Shown: positions 12,784 through 27,060 of the stretch, one piece after another
Layout: every line of letters starts with the position of its first letter
Numbering within the stretch: position 1 is the first letter of the stretch
Origin: Stercorarius parasiticus
Lineage: Eukaryota > Chordata > Aves > Charadriiformes > Stercorariidae
Direction: 5' to 3'
DNA length: 64,000 nt
Assembly: GCA_013396915.1 (NCBI GenBank)
Contig: VWZL01000904.1
Location: forward strand, 104,715-168,714
The notes under the pieces: generated by a model
What the model was told of the DNA's origin: nothing
Databases searched by the model: none
The model's input: only the letters and a program-made list of their open reading frames with translations
Translations under genes and position numbers: made by a program

Positions 12784-15700
12784 CAAATAAAGTACCACAA
12801 GGCTGAAGGGAAAAAATATATTTTTAATTATTCTTTTTCTCATTGTTGTAGCTCTTTATTTGGATGAGAAAAGCAGCATTTGTCATTATGATGTTTGTTC
12901 ACTTTTCATCCATTTATGATCTTTTTCTAAAGTCTATTTCTTCTTTAATGAAGCAGGATTTTTTAAAAAAATTGTTGCATAGTCTAAACATTATCAGACA
13001 TAATATATCTGGTACTTAAGTAAGACATATCTTTACATGCAACACGAAGATTTTAAAAAATACATTAATAAGCATATATGAGATTCAATACTTAATCTCC
13101 CAACAAGACCACAAGTATATTTTATATCCTTGTAGTCTTAAAGCTGTATATCAACATTATTAGGTTATATATTGTGTATATTCTCAGTATGGTTTCCTCA
13201 GCAACTATATTTTGGGTAGCTTTGCTATGGCAACCAAAGATGATTGCTTATTTTGCTGTTTCAATTAATAATCCATGGCCTGAACTATAAAAGCAATAGT
13301 TAGATAATACATCTACAAAAGGCTAAATAAACATATGTTACACAAGTGCAAGCCTTCTGTAAGAGTTATTTCTCTGGTGTAGGAATAATACATCAGTACA
13401 TCACTAATTAGACTCTGTATTTCAGTGCTTAAAATAGAAACACTGGGCTCAATGCTAGCCTTACGTAGAGGAGGGCACAACAGTGGGTTTTGCAACATAT
13501 GTGACAATCATCTATTATGTGAGAATCGCATTATGTCAGAATCAACTCCCTATTTATGAAGGCAGGAGAATGAATTTCCGAGTATGCCCTTCTGCCCCAG
13601 TCTGGCCCTCAGTTACTTGGGAACAAATCTATTAAGTCAAAGGAGTCTCTCTGTAAAGCTGACAGAGAATTGGGCCTTTGTCAGTTTTTCTTGCAGAATT
13701 TCTAACCCCACTTAGCTGATCCACTGCTTTTGTTATATAATGGGCAAGGTAAGTTTCTGTGAGACTTCATAAAACTGGTGACAAAATATTCTTAATCAAG
13801 CATTTCAGATTTCAGGATGGTAAGCGCAAAAGCCAAACGCATCTCTAAGCGAACATGATTTTCTGTCTTTAGTTTGGACAAATATAAAGAGTATACAGAT
13901 GATTTTAACCCTTTTGCAATTTCCATTTATATAAGAATTATTATTTTTTTTGCAGCTCTCCACATTTCAGCACTTTGTCATCTGACTATGAAGTGGCTCC
14001 CAGATTTAATTATAAATACAAGTCTAGAAGCCTGGTTTATGTTACCAGTCTGGATTTAAACATTGCTTTCATAAGCTGTGTCTACACCATTTTTTCCTCA
14101 TCTCAGCAATGCCCTTACATTGCATGCAGGTCAGATCACCCACACTTTAGAAGTACATGGTCGATCTATGTAAATTAACTTATGCAATGTCTGGAAATTA
14201 AAACATAAATTTTGAGACTTGTGCAAGTCTTAGTATATGGTCTTACTATAATAATTCTATCATCCTTTGATATACATTATGTTATGTCATAGCTGCGCAC
14301 TTGGTGAACAGGTAGCAAATGCATGCAATGCATAATTTCATTGCACGTAGAGAGCTAGGTTCTGAAGGCAGTACCCCATGGCAGACCATAGAAATCCAAT
14401 GGAAAACCCACAAGAGTCTACGCAACTATACAAATTTATTTTTTTTTTAGGTCTTGGCCCCATTGTCCTGTCCCTCAGTCTATCCACAGGAGCCACTTTC
14501 CTACCTCAAAATAAGATTTTGAGCTAAACACGTGGTACAGTAGTATCAGAAGGTGTGATGTGGTTACATAAGTAGCTATATTATTCTCCATGTCATTCAA
14601 TATTTGACTGTTCCAACTCTCCCAACTGAGTTAGATGGGAACCCATGATCAACAAAATCACCCCTCTCCACATAAACCAGGGTTCCATAGTTTTAATTAT
14701 CTTTGATGCTCGGATCCTAATGGAAATGCTTCAGTTATTCCATTTATTTGGAAAACTGAATAATCCTAAACCAGTCATTCTCACCTAATCTTTTCTTTTT
14801 TTTATAGCAACTTTGCTAGCTGATGCACTTTTCTGCAATTACCCCATCTCTTTTTATAGAAGGTCAAACTGGAGCTGTCATTTTGTGAAGAGAACACAGG
14901 GATTTCTGAAAAGAACATTACCTCCTGAGTAATCTAAATGAAGGTGGAAACACAAATCAAAATCCCTATGTCTGGGTGCAGAAGTACCCATTGAATTTTC
15001 AAAACACGACACCTATCTATACATTCCATGAATGAATACAGAAGCTTTCACTGGTTCATAGCACCATCACATTCAATGTCAAGATGACCTTATTGTTTAT
15101 CATCAAATTTTCCAAGTGCTCTAAAATCCATATGCTGACCTAGATTGCCTTGAAAATCTCCAGACCTTAAGACATTCAGAAGAGAATGTCTGAGCAAGGC
15201 ACAAAACAGACAAATACCACACTGAAAAAAAAAACCCAAGCACACCACATTCATCTTTTTTTCCTCCATACCCCAAGAAACTATGTCTCTAATATGTCTC
15301 AAACACGTATGTTGAGCTTTTCTGGGGAAAACAATCCTCACAATTTTTTTCATGGTGAAAATTTGAATATCTGCAAACTCCAGGTGAAGCTGATAAATAA
15401 GAGTTTTCCATGAGCAAAGGCTGTTTTAAAGGTAGCCTTGTGATGCTATAGCAGTGTGACTCCCGTTAATGTGCATTAAGCACAGAATACCTGTCATATC
15501 CTATGAGTTTGAATTCCCAAAAGCCTGTTTGCTACGAGCACGTTATTCTCCATCTGTACTTTACAGCAGTAAATTTCTTCCCAGAGCAAAACTTCTGATT
15601 TAAGAGATAATGGGTAAGATTTGTTTGCCCTAAGACATTTAAAAATTTGGACATCAACATTTGAGTTACTCATCCAATGACCAACAGAGAGAAAAAGGCA

Positions 15701-18700
15701 GGTAAAAAAGGTGTTGTCTAGTATCCCAAAAAGGCATCTGAAAGAGGATGAATAACTTACAGAGATGCTCACTTCCTCACTTGTGAATAATTGATGACAG
15801 AGTCAAGCTGATACATGATTGTGACACTGGGGGTGGTTGGAGGAAGAGGAGGACACAGAGCAGAGGAAGGTGGAAGAAACCAGAAGTGGGAGCAGCCTTT
15901 GTATAAGAAGTTATGCCCAGCTGGACAAAACTAAAGCGTTGTCAAGTGAGATGCAGCTACAATAAATCTGGAGGTTCTTACCTTAAAGGAACAGTATCAA
16001 CCAGTGAATTTCCTTGTCCAGATACCATTCTCCATTAAACAGCTCTCCAAGATTAGAACTTCTCCTGGACACCAGTTTTACATCCTGGCTTTTGCAGATA
16101 CTAGCACAACAGTAGATACTGCTTTATACTTAAATTGTTTAATTTTATTTTCATGGCATTTTCCTTGGGATTTTACCAAGAATATTTTCCTTCTATTTCA
16201 AGATAAAAATGCTTCCACTTTTACTTTGTAAATGCATGTCATCTTTCGTAATAAAAAACCCTTACCAAATTGTAAATGGTTGTTTTCACTGAAATTTCTG
16301 GACAGAATTACAATTAAATCACTGAAGACAAAAACAAAAGGAAATTCTTCCAAAAAAATATGATAGCAGAATTGGTTACGAGAAAGGAAAGGAATAGGAA
16401 GCGATTTAGCAACAAATGTAGCTGATGAAGACCTCCTACACATATTGGTTACCTTATTTTGAAATCAATTTTAACACTTTTTAGATGTTTCATCAGTAAA
16501 TATTACGAATTCTAATTTTATTTTTCGTGTTAAATAGCATAACTCTGGCTTCTAGAATCACTTCCAAGAGGAACGCGTAACTGTAAATGTGCTTTGAGAC
16601 TGAACTCCTTGCATAACACATGTATTTATGTTGGTTTTCACACTCTAATAATTATCAAGCAACTTGCCAATGTTAAGCTTAATTCTTGCCAAAAGCCCCA
16701 TTCTTGTAGTAATCAATCAACACTTGCTGAACAGTAGTTTAAGTTCCATAGAAACATTCAAAATACGCCACAAAATGTAGAATTACTTGCGAGGAAAATG
16801 CTGCAGACACTATTTTCATAGCTGACTGCATGATTCTTTTCCTGTTATGACCTCAGTAAATATGATAATGGTAAAAATACTGCTTTGAATTCTGCATTTA
16901 ACAAAAAAGATATTCCAAAGTGTAATAGGTGGTAAGCAGGCAATTAAGCCTTTGAAATCAATTCCCTCACAGTGAGGATGCAAAAACAAGGGTGAAAATC
17001 AGCAAATGCTTTCCAGGCAACAAAAGAGGTGTTGCCAGCTGAACAATGACCTCTTTAGGGCTAGGGAGATTTGGATTTACCAAAGGTAAACAATCTGGCT
17101 TAGAGAGAAAATGCTGAGGAAGAAGATACAAAACAGGAGGTCACCGACTTCCAAATTCATTATGGGACAAAAGAGTACTGAGATGAACATTGAGGAGTGT
17201 AGTTTCAAATAGAGATCCTATAGCCAGGAGCCTGGGCTAAGCCATTTATGGCCTTGATACAAAATGCCAGTGCATGTTGTTTCTTGAGAATTATGAAGAA
17301 GGATAAGAATTTGAGATGGGGTTATGAATAGTGGGAATTTCTTCCTGATGATACATAATTATATAAAACCTACCAATTAAATGTTGGTTTATCAACAATT
17401 ATGATCCTGGGGAAAAATAAATATAAGAAACAAATATAGGCTAGGAGGGATTTTTTTTGTGATCTTATTGCCAGCTAATGAACCACCACTAGGAAATTCA
17501 GGAAGGTTGATGTAACTTCTATAGGAGCTTATTTAAATGTGTTGATGATTTCTAGGTTATGCAGAGAAGTGACAGCTTGACAGTATTCAGAACTGGCTGG
17601 GCTTAATAAGTAAAACCTAAATTAAGGAAGAACAAGGTAGTTTCTATTCAATTTATTTGGCAACATGCAACACAAGGAGTACAATGGAGAAGTTCTCAAA
17701 AAACCCCTAAAAATAGGGTACCCGTGAATATTCAAAAGCATATGTATACAAAATTTCAGAGAGTGAAGGAGAATAGGACAGGAAATGCAGAAAGTCCCAG
17801 AAAGTTCAAGAGTTATTCCAAGCCAATTTGAAATGGACACAGTTCCCCCAAAGACTCAAGGCAGTAGGAGAAAATAAACTCTAAGAGAGCACACCAATAG
17901 TGGTATCTATGTCAGAACTGCACATCTCAGGCCCCCACCTTCAGCAGCTGTAAATTAGTCAGAAAAAATAGCCCTATTATTGCCTCTTTATGTGTTCTGA
18001 ATTTAACAGCAACAATGAACAAGACTGAAAGAAGATCTCTGTAATGTTGTGATTGTTGAAATAAAACCTATTTCTTATACTCAGTCTTAAGCTATTACAA
18101 GCACAGTGGGAGGAAATCAAGCTGTTCCATTGAGAAAATTGGTACTGAAGATCTGGGTTCCCTTCAGTGGGAACAATGACACCCTTACAGGGTGAGGTGG
18201 CTCCTGGCCATGATAAGCCTGAACTTCTGCTGCCAAAACATATTTCTAAGAGCAGATTGTCACTTTTATAATCTGCAGCTGAAGTGTGTGTGTAAGGCCC
18301 TGAGTGACAAGTGCAGATATATTGGCTTTTCCTAAAACATCTGCAGTTGTGACTTTTTTGGTGGGGTGTAGGCATGTGGATGCCTGCAGGCATGTCCACA
18401 CCAGACAGTGTGATGCTCTTGGTGTGCATTGCTGCTGTCCCTGCTACTTCTAGCATCACATTCGAGTCAAGCTGCCACCTCTGACATGCAGCGGTCCTTC
18501 TGCTACATACAATACGACCCCATACCATTCTGTACAAGGCTCCTTAGCAAAGCCAGTGTTGTGTACAGGCGTGAACAACTGCGCCAGAATTTCTCAAAGA
18601 TTCGCTGTCCTGTGAACTAAGAGGAAAATTTTTCTCTCTCATAAAAGACATTTCAGAAGGAAATAAAATATTTATCCGTCTTACTGCAACAGTGTTATAT

Positions 18701-21700
18701 GCTCTTACTGCATCACTCAGGAAGTTAAAGAACAGCATGATATCTTTAAACATGTTACATCAGGGGGGAGACAATCTTGTCTTTTAAAGCAAGAAACTTT
18801 GCTAATGCATCCCCAATACTTCTGCACCCATCCCTGTCCCCACGGTCAGGTACAGCCACAACCACAGTAAATGTTCCCAAAGGTGCTATCTGGAAAACAA
18901 GAGCACTGAGTTTTATGAGGGCTGCTTACACACAGCTGTCTTCACGTTGTGGATCATGAAGACTGTCTTCAGATTGCTCTTATTTGGCCTTACCTCCACT
19001 ACACAGTATTTACTGTGACTGAAGTAAAAAGCGCCTGCACAGCTTTGCTCTCTGCAATATGTCTTCATTCACGCTCAGCAAGGCACTGACGTGAAGACTA
19101 GTACTGCCAGGGAAAGCTTTACACCTCCCCTTCCCTCACACAGGGGCTTACTCCCTGACACTTGCTGTCATCGATGTCCCCAGCCCGTACTGCCCCTGCT
19201 GCCCTCTCCAGCCCGCCCTGGCATGATGGGATGGACACAGGCAGGGTCTGAGGAAGACAGTCAGAAAAATAAAGCCAAATTTGCAAGGGCAAAGCCAACA
19301 CAAGAGGGAAGAGAATCAGGCCTAGATTTGTGCTTCTCCACTTGTCTAAAGACATACATTAAAAAATGGGTTTATAGCACTTTGAGAATAGCAAATGCAA
19401 ACTTCTACAGAAGTACAAAATATTATTACATCATTATTACTGTATTCTTTGGAAAGTAACATGAAAAATGTCACTTCTAATATCCTCCAAGAGGCCTTAC
19501 TTCTTAGGAAAATATTTAATTTAAGGTAGCTTGAAAATAAGAATAGCAGCAATGAAAACATGCTCAGAGCATCGTCCCTGTGACAGACCTGCTAATGGAC
19601 ATAGAAAAGAAGGGATGTTGCCTTTGCAGGGAGATAGCCATGACTGATAAGCTTCAGGAGATGCCTCTGCAGTTGCCGATGCAAGAGACCTACCTACAAA
19701 CCTTTAACAAGGAAATATACGGGAAGTGCAAATCCAAATTATTCAGTGCGTGCGTTTGTTTTACCGGAACTGAATTAGAACAGAGGGAAAGGCATCCCAC
19801 CACCACACGGCTATTTAGTGCATGGTGATGCCTTTGACATCCAATTTGTCTTTCAAAAGGGGGAAACCACCATCTGCATTTGAAAACTGTTTAAAAGATT
19901 ATCCAGGCTGACATACCTTTGTGTTTCCTCTCTGATCGGAGGTAGCGGAGTCGACAGTAATGTTCCTCAGTGTCACAATCAGGCTGCAATCATCAAGCTG
20001 CCCACTTCCAGAGAGGCGAAAATTTACCATGTTGACATATTCTTACTGGCAGTGTAGCTGTTTCATCTCACGCAGAAGGAACATACTGCCGTGTTAGGTT
20101 TTGACAGGTCTCCAGAAAAAAAATGCACTTAGCTGGCAACTACTATGCAGAGACACTGCAATATCTAACCCACTTTCACAAAGACCAACAGAAACATTTT
20201 CATTATTATTGACAATATAATCAGCATGATATGGATTTTCATTATAGCATTTTCTTGTTACTAGTTTTTTAGAGAAGCTTTGAGATTAAAAATATTGTTT
20301 TGCTAGTATCTAATCTCTACCAAGAAATTAAGGCTATCAATTCCAAGCTCAAGACTAACATTTTCTCACAATCATGAGTTCCTTCTTCTATGCCAGTAGC
20401 TGACTGAACGAAGTTTTGACGTTGTTGCTAACTCTGTAGAAGACATTGAAATCTGAAGTCTAGCATGTTGCTGTATATGGCCCCTTGTTTACCTGAGAGA
20501 AGTTAAATAAATAGAACCTCCTTTGTCTTCATTCCAGCATCTGATTAGAATTGCTGCACTGTTAAAAAGCAATGATCATTTATTGTTAACACAAACATAT
20601 TCTCTCTTGGAAAAGACATGCATCCTATTTCGGCATGGGTTTTATAGTCACCAAACTAAACAGCATGTTGCTGTAATTGGGGGATAAACATTCTGCCCCG
20701 CTGTGTGCCCTTTTCTCACTTTGTTGTTTTTCATGATGGTTTTCTTTGGGTCCTGAGCCAATTGTTTGTCCTGAGGTATCCTTGGTGTGATCTCTAACAG
20801 AATTTGCTCCCTGCTTTACTCTACCGCCTGTGCTCCGCTTCTGGTTACTGAACAAGTGTGACTCTTGGGGGTTGTAGATGAAAGAACATATTGGTTATAA
20901 AGAATAATAATAATACGTGGGCCACATCAAAAACAGTGAACAAACATTACTAATTAATTATCTAAGGCAATTGGAAGGGCTTATAGATAAATATTTTGAA
21001 TAGTAACTGGGCACAATTATCATCACTTTACAGTGAAGAAGCCAGAACAACATTGGGGATACAGGGGTCTGCCCCAGCATATCTAAAAACTTGGTGGTGA
21101 TGCCAGGACCAGAATTGCCCTAGAGACAGCCTGCAAGGCCAGAATGAGGTGTATGTTTGCAGTACCTGAGGAGGAGTCTTGGACCATTCAAAGATCTCAA
21201 TATAGTGGGGTGAGATGGGATTTATGGAAATAACCCTGTTAAGCTGGTAGCACCCAGACAGCTTTTTTCTTGTGCTAAAAATTCCTATTTGCTCAAATAG
21301 TGGTGGATGAATCTTTCCCATCAATGATTTTTTCTACTTGATGCTGTTCCTACTGTGCAGGCTCATAATTCCAGTAGGGTAGAACTGAATCTGTGGTACT
21401 TTTGCAAGATTATGTACAAAGATAATCTTCATTTTTAGAACCATCCATACCGAGGAGCAACATTACGTCTACATTACACTGTCAGCTAGAGCAGCTAGGC
21501 CTTGGTATACTTCACACCAGTTAAAGAACCTGGTTTGCCATGCCCCAGAATGAGAGCTGAAGAGCCTGTGGTAGGACTGTGTAGGTAGAGATGAGAGTAT
21601 GTTGGTTTGCTAATCAGGAAAGAAAACTCTTATTAATCTCTGTTTAGGCCCTGCACTATCATAAACCTTCAAGTCCTCCTGACAAAGCAGTGAAGAGAAG

Positions 21701-24413
21701 GGAAATTAATTATTTGTGATTCTAAACTGCAGTTTCTTAGTTTGTAAAATGCTGCCTGGCATGTTCATGGGAACCAAAGAAGGTTTGGAGTCAGATCCAA
21801 AAAAACACAAAAACCCTTTAAGTTGGGCAGACCAGAGCACCACAGCATTTTTTAACCAGTTGGAATCAAAACTCCTGAACCAATCCCCTAGGCTTCCTCT
21901 GCAGTGAGCAGGGAGACCTACAGCGCAAGGACAGGGCTCTTCATGGGAAGCTGGCTAATAAAGGACTACCCCAGTGCCAGCCCTCCAGAAAAATCTGCAG
22001 ACGGGCACATTTCAACCCCTGTTCCTGCCCAGGAATTAGGCACTTCTGTGCTAGAGGAAAGTGCTTCCCCACACCACAGAGAGATGTGCAGTCCTGCACC
22101 TTTTCACATGGCCTGCGTTTAATTTGTTTAACCCAGGTGTAATACATAAACACGTTCTTGTGTGGGCGCTGGCTCTAGACCAAGCGCTGCCTGCAGAAGC
22201 TAGTGGAGGGCAATGAAGGCAGCCTGGCCGTCCCAGAGCAGCGCTAAGCCAGGACTACGCAGGCAGAAACAGGAGCGTGGTGCCGGGTGGTGGCTGTGTA
22301 CGCACGTTTCAGTCTTGCCTTAAAAACTAGATGTGGGGGAAAGCCAGATACGGGCAAAAGGCAGTTGGAGAAATGCTACCTTAACACAACTCAAATATAA
22401 CCCCCCACTGAACTACACTTCACATCCTAGGACTCTCCTATATGCTTTCAAAAAATAGTCTGTGGCAAATTTAAATTGCAAATGAAGCTGCTCTAATCTT
22501 AGCTACTTTAAATACCTTACTACATGGATCCTTCAGGGTGACAGGTGACTAGATTTAGATTTCTTTCGAATTAGTCTCATGACAACCGTTTGTGAGATAA
22601 TAGAATCTCTATTTTCCTGCAACTCTGAGGTAGGCTTTGGCTGTTCCACACACACTAAGGATGCTTTTTTCCAGCTCCTTGATACCCTGCCCAAAGGAAA
22701 GCTCAGCTACCCCTTCGTTCTTCGTCCAGGGTCTGCGTAAGCCTCTGTCTGTCAACAATAAAACCCTTCTAATCACCAACATTATGCAAACTATTGCTGA
22801 ACATATAGCAACTACATCATCCACCTGGACAATTACAGCATTTCTAGTGTGTAAACCTTTCTGGCAGAGCGCTTTGAGATTTCTAACACAGGGAAAATAT
22901 GTTCTAAAACTAAAGCCTGTTGCATGCTATTTATTGGTTAATCACCAAACAGTAAAGTTATTGGGACAATTTCTCAGTAAAACTATATTAAACTCAACTG
23001 AAACAATTTAGAGAAATAGATAATGCTTTGTGCTCTAATAGTTTTTTATTTGAGTGTTTACTATTGCTAAATTTTGTGCGGACATGTAATTTCAAGTGAC
23101 ATATTTCAAGCCCACAAATCTCACACCAACATCGCTAAGAAAAAATGTCCTCTATTATTCCACATCTTGGTAGCTGCGGTGGGATTGAATCAAGGAGCAG
23201 AGTTCTAAATTGAACCATTACTATTCTCGTTGATGTAAATAATACAGTACTTCAGAATTAAACCCACGCAGGGAAAAGTCAAAACCTGATTGTTTTTAGT
23301 TTTGCTAGATCACATCATAAAAAACTCCTATATCAATGTCAACATGTAGAAATTCAGAGTGAAAGCATCTTTTCCTTTTAAATAGGCCAACAAAAAAAAA
23401 TAATATTCATATTCTTAAAGTAGAATTAATGACCTATGCACAAAACCCAGAATTGTTTCCATACATTAGAAATAAATCTGATCTGATGACCACCTTTAAA
23501 TGAAATATCCGTAGCTATGTTGTCACAAGGGACATTTCAAAGAGGACATGAGACTGCTGCCTTAGGACGATTGTCATAAGAGTAAATTACTTTTATACCA
23601 TTTCCTACTCCTTCTACAGGTTTTGTCGGGAGAATGAATATATCTTAACACTGCATTCTGTACTTGCTCTAGTCTGTCGCAGGAATGAATTATCACCAAA
23701 TTTTAATGCTTCAATACTGTGCATTTTTATTCTCATTATATTCTCCCTTTTTTCTCAATCTTGTGAGAAAAATTATAATAATAAAGAGAAAATAGCAGAA
23801 CATTTATCCATTTATCCATTCCCTTGACACCCTTAAGATTGTAACCAGAACAGAAAATTATATGAAAATGATTTGTTCTTACTCTAAATATAGACACAAG
23901 GAAAGAAATAAGTTTAAAATTAATCAGTTCCCTGAAGAATATGAATCCTTGGTCCATCTTCAGTGCCCTAAAATGTACTTCTACGTCGAGCATTGTCATC
24001 AATTAAAGATATAGACAGTATTAAACATTGACATCTGCTACTGTGATGTGGACCGCTGTGAAGTAAGACTGCAATTGGACATGATATCCCATTTTGGTAC
24101 AACAAGGCACAGAGAAAAGAAAGGCAGAGCACTAGACCACTGAAATGTTTTGCAAAGGCACAGATGTTAGGAAATCCGAACGCTGCAAGTACTTGTCTCT
24201 AAACCAAAAAGGGTCACATTTCTGCTGAATATGCAGGATATATTTCATGCTTTTTGGTCATATCTTCTTTTAAGACAGAATGAGGTACAGGTGCATAAAT
24301 TGGCATTTTCTCAGTACGTAACGTTTTCATACCAAGGAATAAAAAAAACACCAAACAGCCATTTATGACAGTAACGTTTTATAAACATTATCATAATCTT
24401 TCTCTCTTCAAAA

Positions 24414-24484
24414 CTATATATATGTATGTATATTCACATACGTAGATATCCATTACTATATCTATATACACATATACATATACA
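24414..24484. repeat. TA/TATG/TACA microsatellite
   Basis: Imperfect runs of TATATA, TATGTATG and ACATATACATA make up a low-complexity AT-rich tract of about 70 bp. Confidence 0.75.
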
Positions 24485-24534
24485 GAACAATGATATTCTG
24501 AGAAACAATAGTTGAACAACTTTTTGCAGGTGAG

Positions 24535-24551
24535 CTTAGCTGCAAGCTAAG
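24535..24551. repeat. Short hairpin
   Basis: CTTAGCT and AGCTAAG form a 7-bp perfect stem around a 3-base loop. This may be chance. Confidence 0.4.
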
Positions 24552-24927
24552 TGTGCTGTCATAACTGTCTGTTTGCATGTCTTTACCCAGGGATAAATGT
24601 AAAGATAATTATCCAGCATTCCTGCAGAGTATGAGTACACTCAATAGCAGTGACCATGGTCAAGTTCAAATTGTGTGTTTTTCTGATATGACTAGTTCAC
24701 CTAATACTCCCAGATCTGTGCTGTAAGGCACTCTACCATCATGTAGACAATAGTAATTCCTGTCCCAAAGAGATTATAAACTGTATCAGTAAGAAATTGG
24801 AAAGGAAATTGAGGCACAAAGCGGTAAAATGACTTGCCAAGGGCATGGAAAAAAGTCAGCAATAAAGAATGTGATCCGGGTTTCCTGATTGTCATGCCAG
24901 TATTCTTTCTCTTTCTAGGAGCCGTAA

Positions 24928-25422
24928 CATAGAATCATAAAATCACAGAATCATAGAATAGTTTAGGTTGGAAGGGACCTTTAAAGGTCATCTAGTCCAA
25001 ACTACCCCCCCCCAGCCCCCTGCAAGGAGCAGAGACATCTTCAACTAGATCAGGTTGCCGAGAGCCCCGTCCAGCCTGACCTTGAATGTTTCCAGGGATG
25101 GGGCATCTACCACCTCTCTGGGCAATGTCTTCCAGGGTTTCAACACCCCCACTGTATAAAATTTGTTCCTTATATCTAGTCTAAATCTACCCTCTTTCAG
25201 TTTAAAACCATAACCCCTTGTCCTATCGCAATAGGCCCTGCTAAAAAGCTTGTCCCCATCTTTCTTACCAACCCCCTTTAAGTACTGAAAGGGCACAATA
25301 AGGTCTCCCCAGAGCCTTCCCTTCTCTAGGCTGAAGAACACCAACTCAGACTGGCTTCATGGGAGAAGTGTTCCATCCGCCTTATTATTTTAGTAGCCCT
25401 CCTCTGAAGAGCTATTCACCAA
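24928..25422 (-). mobile_element. CR1 LINE 3' fragment with intact tail
   Basis: Read on the plus strand, it starts with CATAGAATCATAAAATCACAG, the reverse complement of the CR1 8-bp terminal repeats. It continues with GGTTGGAAGGGACCTTTAAA, a C-run (about 25005-25013), and then the end of ORF2. On the minus strand an open frame (25045-25344) encodes GRLWGDLIVPFQYLKG, FKLKEGRFRLDIRNKF, LPREVVDAPSLETFKV and finally GNLI, the conserved CR1 ORF2 C-terminus. The match fades near 25420, where it reads into the reverse complement of the 'GGAGGGCCAC..' region. The copy is severely 5'-truncated, as usual for CR1, and carries no complete gene. Confidence 0.93.
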
Positions 25423-25852
25423 CCTGAAAAGCAAGATAATTTAATGACTGGAGCTGATGTGAAGACTATTTCTGTGATATTGATGGAGTGCATCCAAATG
25501 CACGTGATATTTTAACCGCCTTTAGAAAATACTTTGTACTTCACACAGTTCATCTAAAGAAGCCTAAACATTTTACAAACTACAGGTAGCTGCACTTAAC
25601 TATCTATGAATTCAAATTCAGATTAGAAGCAGTGTGAATCGAGGGGCTGTGAATCAAATCGTGAGATAGAGAAAATCAGATCCCTTGGGTGATGCTGGGA
25701 GGGATGCTACAGCCTGTTTCCCTGCCCTGGTGAATCTGTACATCTGTCCCGCCTCTGTACTTTGCTGGTAATATCACACCTTGTTTTCAAGGACTGCTAC
25801 TTACTAATAAAGTATATTCATCCTCTTGCCAGCAGTATCTTCCACTGGATTC

Positions 25853-25876
25853 TGAGAACATGAAAACATGTTCTCA
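25853..25876. repeat. 10-bp perfect inverted repeat
   Basis: TGAGAACATG (25853-25862) and CATGTTCTCA (25867-25876) are exact reverse complements around AAAA. No context suggests a role. Confidence 0.8.
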
Positions 25877-27011
25877 TAAACGACAGAATAGCTAGTAAAC
25901 TAGTTCTAGTTATTGTGTTAATAAACTCATATTGATGAGTTCACACTAAAACAAACGCATTCCCTGATTTTAAGGTAACACAATGCAGCATAAATGTGCT
26001 AGCTTACCGTTTCACTTTGGTCAGATAAACCATGATTCTCACGGAAGACTCAAAATGAAGCTTTTGTTTGAATCTTAGTAAGCATAAGGATTTATCACAT
26101 ACCATATCTGGCATCCTCCCCACTTCCAATGCATTGTTTTTGCTTAGAGAGAAGTTTGTCTCATTGAATTTAGTTTAAAAAGATAAATCCCTTCCTGGCA
26201 CTAAATTTTATCATCTAATCCAGAAAGTGAATTTAGGAAGGTCATGATAAATTCATTCATTTTTGTTCTGAAATGAACTTTTGTGGATATACATCAAAAA
26301 ATCTTCTTGTTGACAAGAAGCAATTAACTACAAGTCTTAGCAGAGTCTTGTAGTAGTTAAAAGTTTACATTATCTGGAAAACTAATAATGAAGTCTGTTA
26401 GCCATGTATCTGCATTGTAGGTAAGCTTTAATAATTTAAAAATCAAATAAGATCTCCATTATCCCCAGAAAGCAAGTAACTGATTTTCATATTAATAATA
26501 CAGTGATATTATTATAGTGCCATAGCCAAGGTCTTTTTCTAATTATGCACTCAATAATGAAAATACAGGAAGTATGAATCTATCAGTATTCAGAAAGAAA
26601 ATGGAATAGTATGGTCACAGTCCATGGCAGTTGCAAAAGATGTTAGATCTTGTGGACGCAGAAAACATAGTTATCCTCAAAGATCATAAATTATGGAAAC
26701 ATGGGTCACATGGCCTGAAACCATAGAGAAAGAAATCACAGTTCTAAGTTTCAAGTTCTCTTCTTCAAATTTGTCATGAGCAAACGGTAAACGATTTATT
26801 TCAGAAGGAATCCTTTTCCAGCTTTGGTCTAAACCATAGCAGAACAATTTCTGCCACAATAACTTCTCATGAAATTTCAATAAATTTTGTGTATCAGACG
26901 TGTGGGTAATACCCGAGAACAGCAGTTCTTGGAAATCTGAAAATGAAGGTCAACATAAATGAATGAAACTCAGTATCTAAATTAAAAACAGCAAACCTAT
27001 GTATTTAAGAT

Positions 27012-27060
27012 TTTCAAAAATGGAATATTTCAAAAAATGGAATATTTCCAAAAATGGAAA
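27012..27060. repeat. Three-copy 16-17 bp tandem repeat
   Basis: Three successive units, TTTCAAAAATGGAATA, TTTCAAAAAATGGAATA and TTTCCAAAAATGGAAA, differ by one-base insertions or substitutions. Confidence 0.85.

Larger units (their letters stand above)
12784..24927. other. Long intergenic stretch, no gene seen
   Basis: About 12 kb of AT-rich sequence. A 186-codon open stretch on the minus strand at 17977-18537 begins at a non-ATG codon and resembles nothing I know. Simple sequence includes T-runs (about 14440) and an AT/TATG microsatellite at 24414-24484. No CR1 tail, splice-like gene structure or RNA gene was recognised. Old, decayed repeats may be present but are not readable by eye. Confidence 0.5.

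Noticed and set aside
7785..16529. Shared 15-base word ATTTTATTTTTCGTG at 7785-7799 and 16515-16529
   Set aside because: One shared 15-mer is roughly expected by chance between any two places in 64 kb of AT-rich DNA, and the second site has no hairpin.
18429..18620. Short plus-strand frame with a signal-peptide-like start
   Set aside because: It begins at TTG rather than ATG, overlaps another frame on the other strand and has no supporting context.
25045..25344. 99-codon minus-strand frame
   Set aside because: It is the CR1 ORF2 C-terminus within the 24.9 kb CR1 fragment.
26200..26225. ATCATCTAATCCAGA, resembling a reverse-strand CR1 tail
   Set aside because: Flanking sequence lacks the GGTTGGAAGGGACC block and the terminal repeats.
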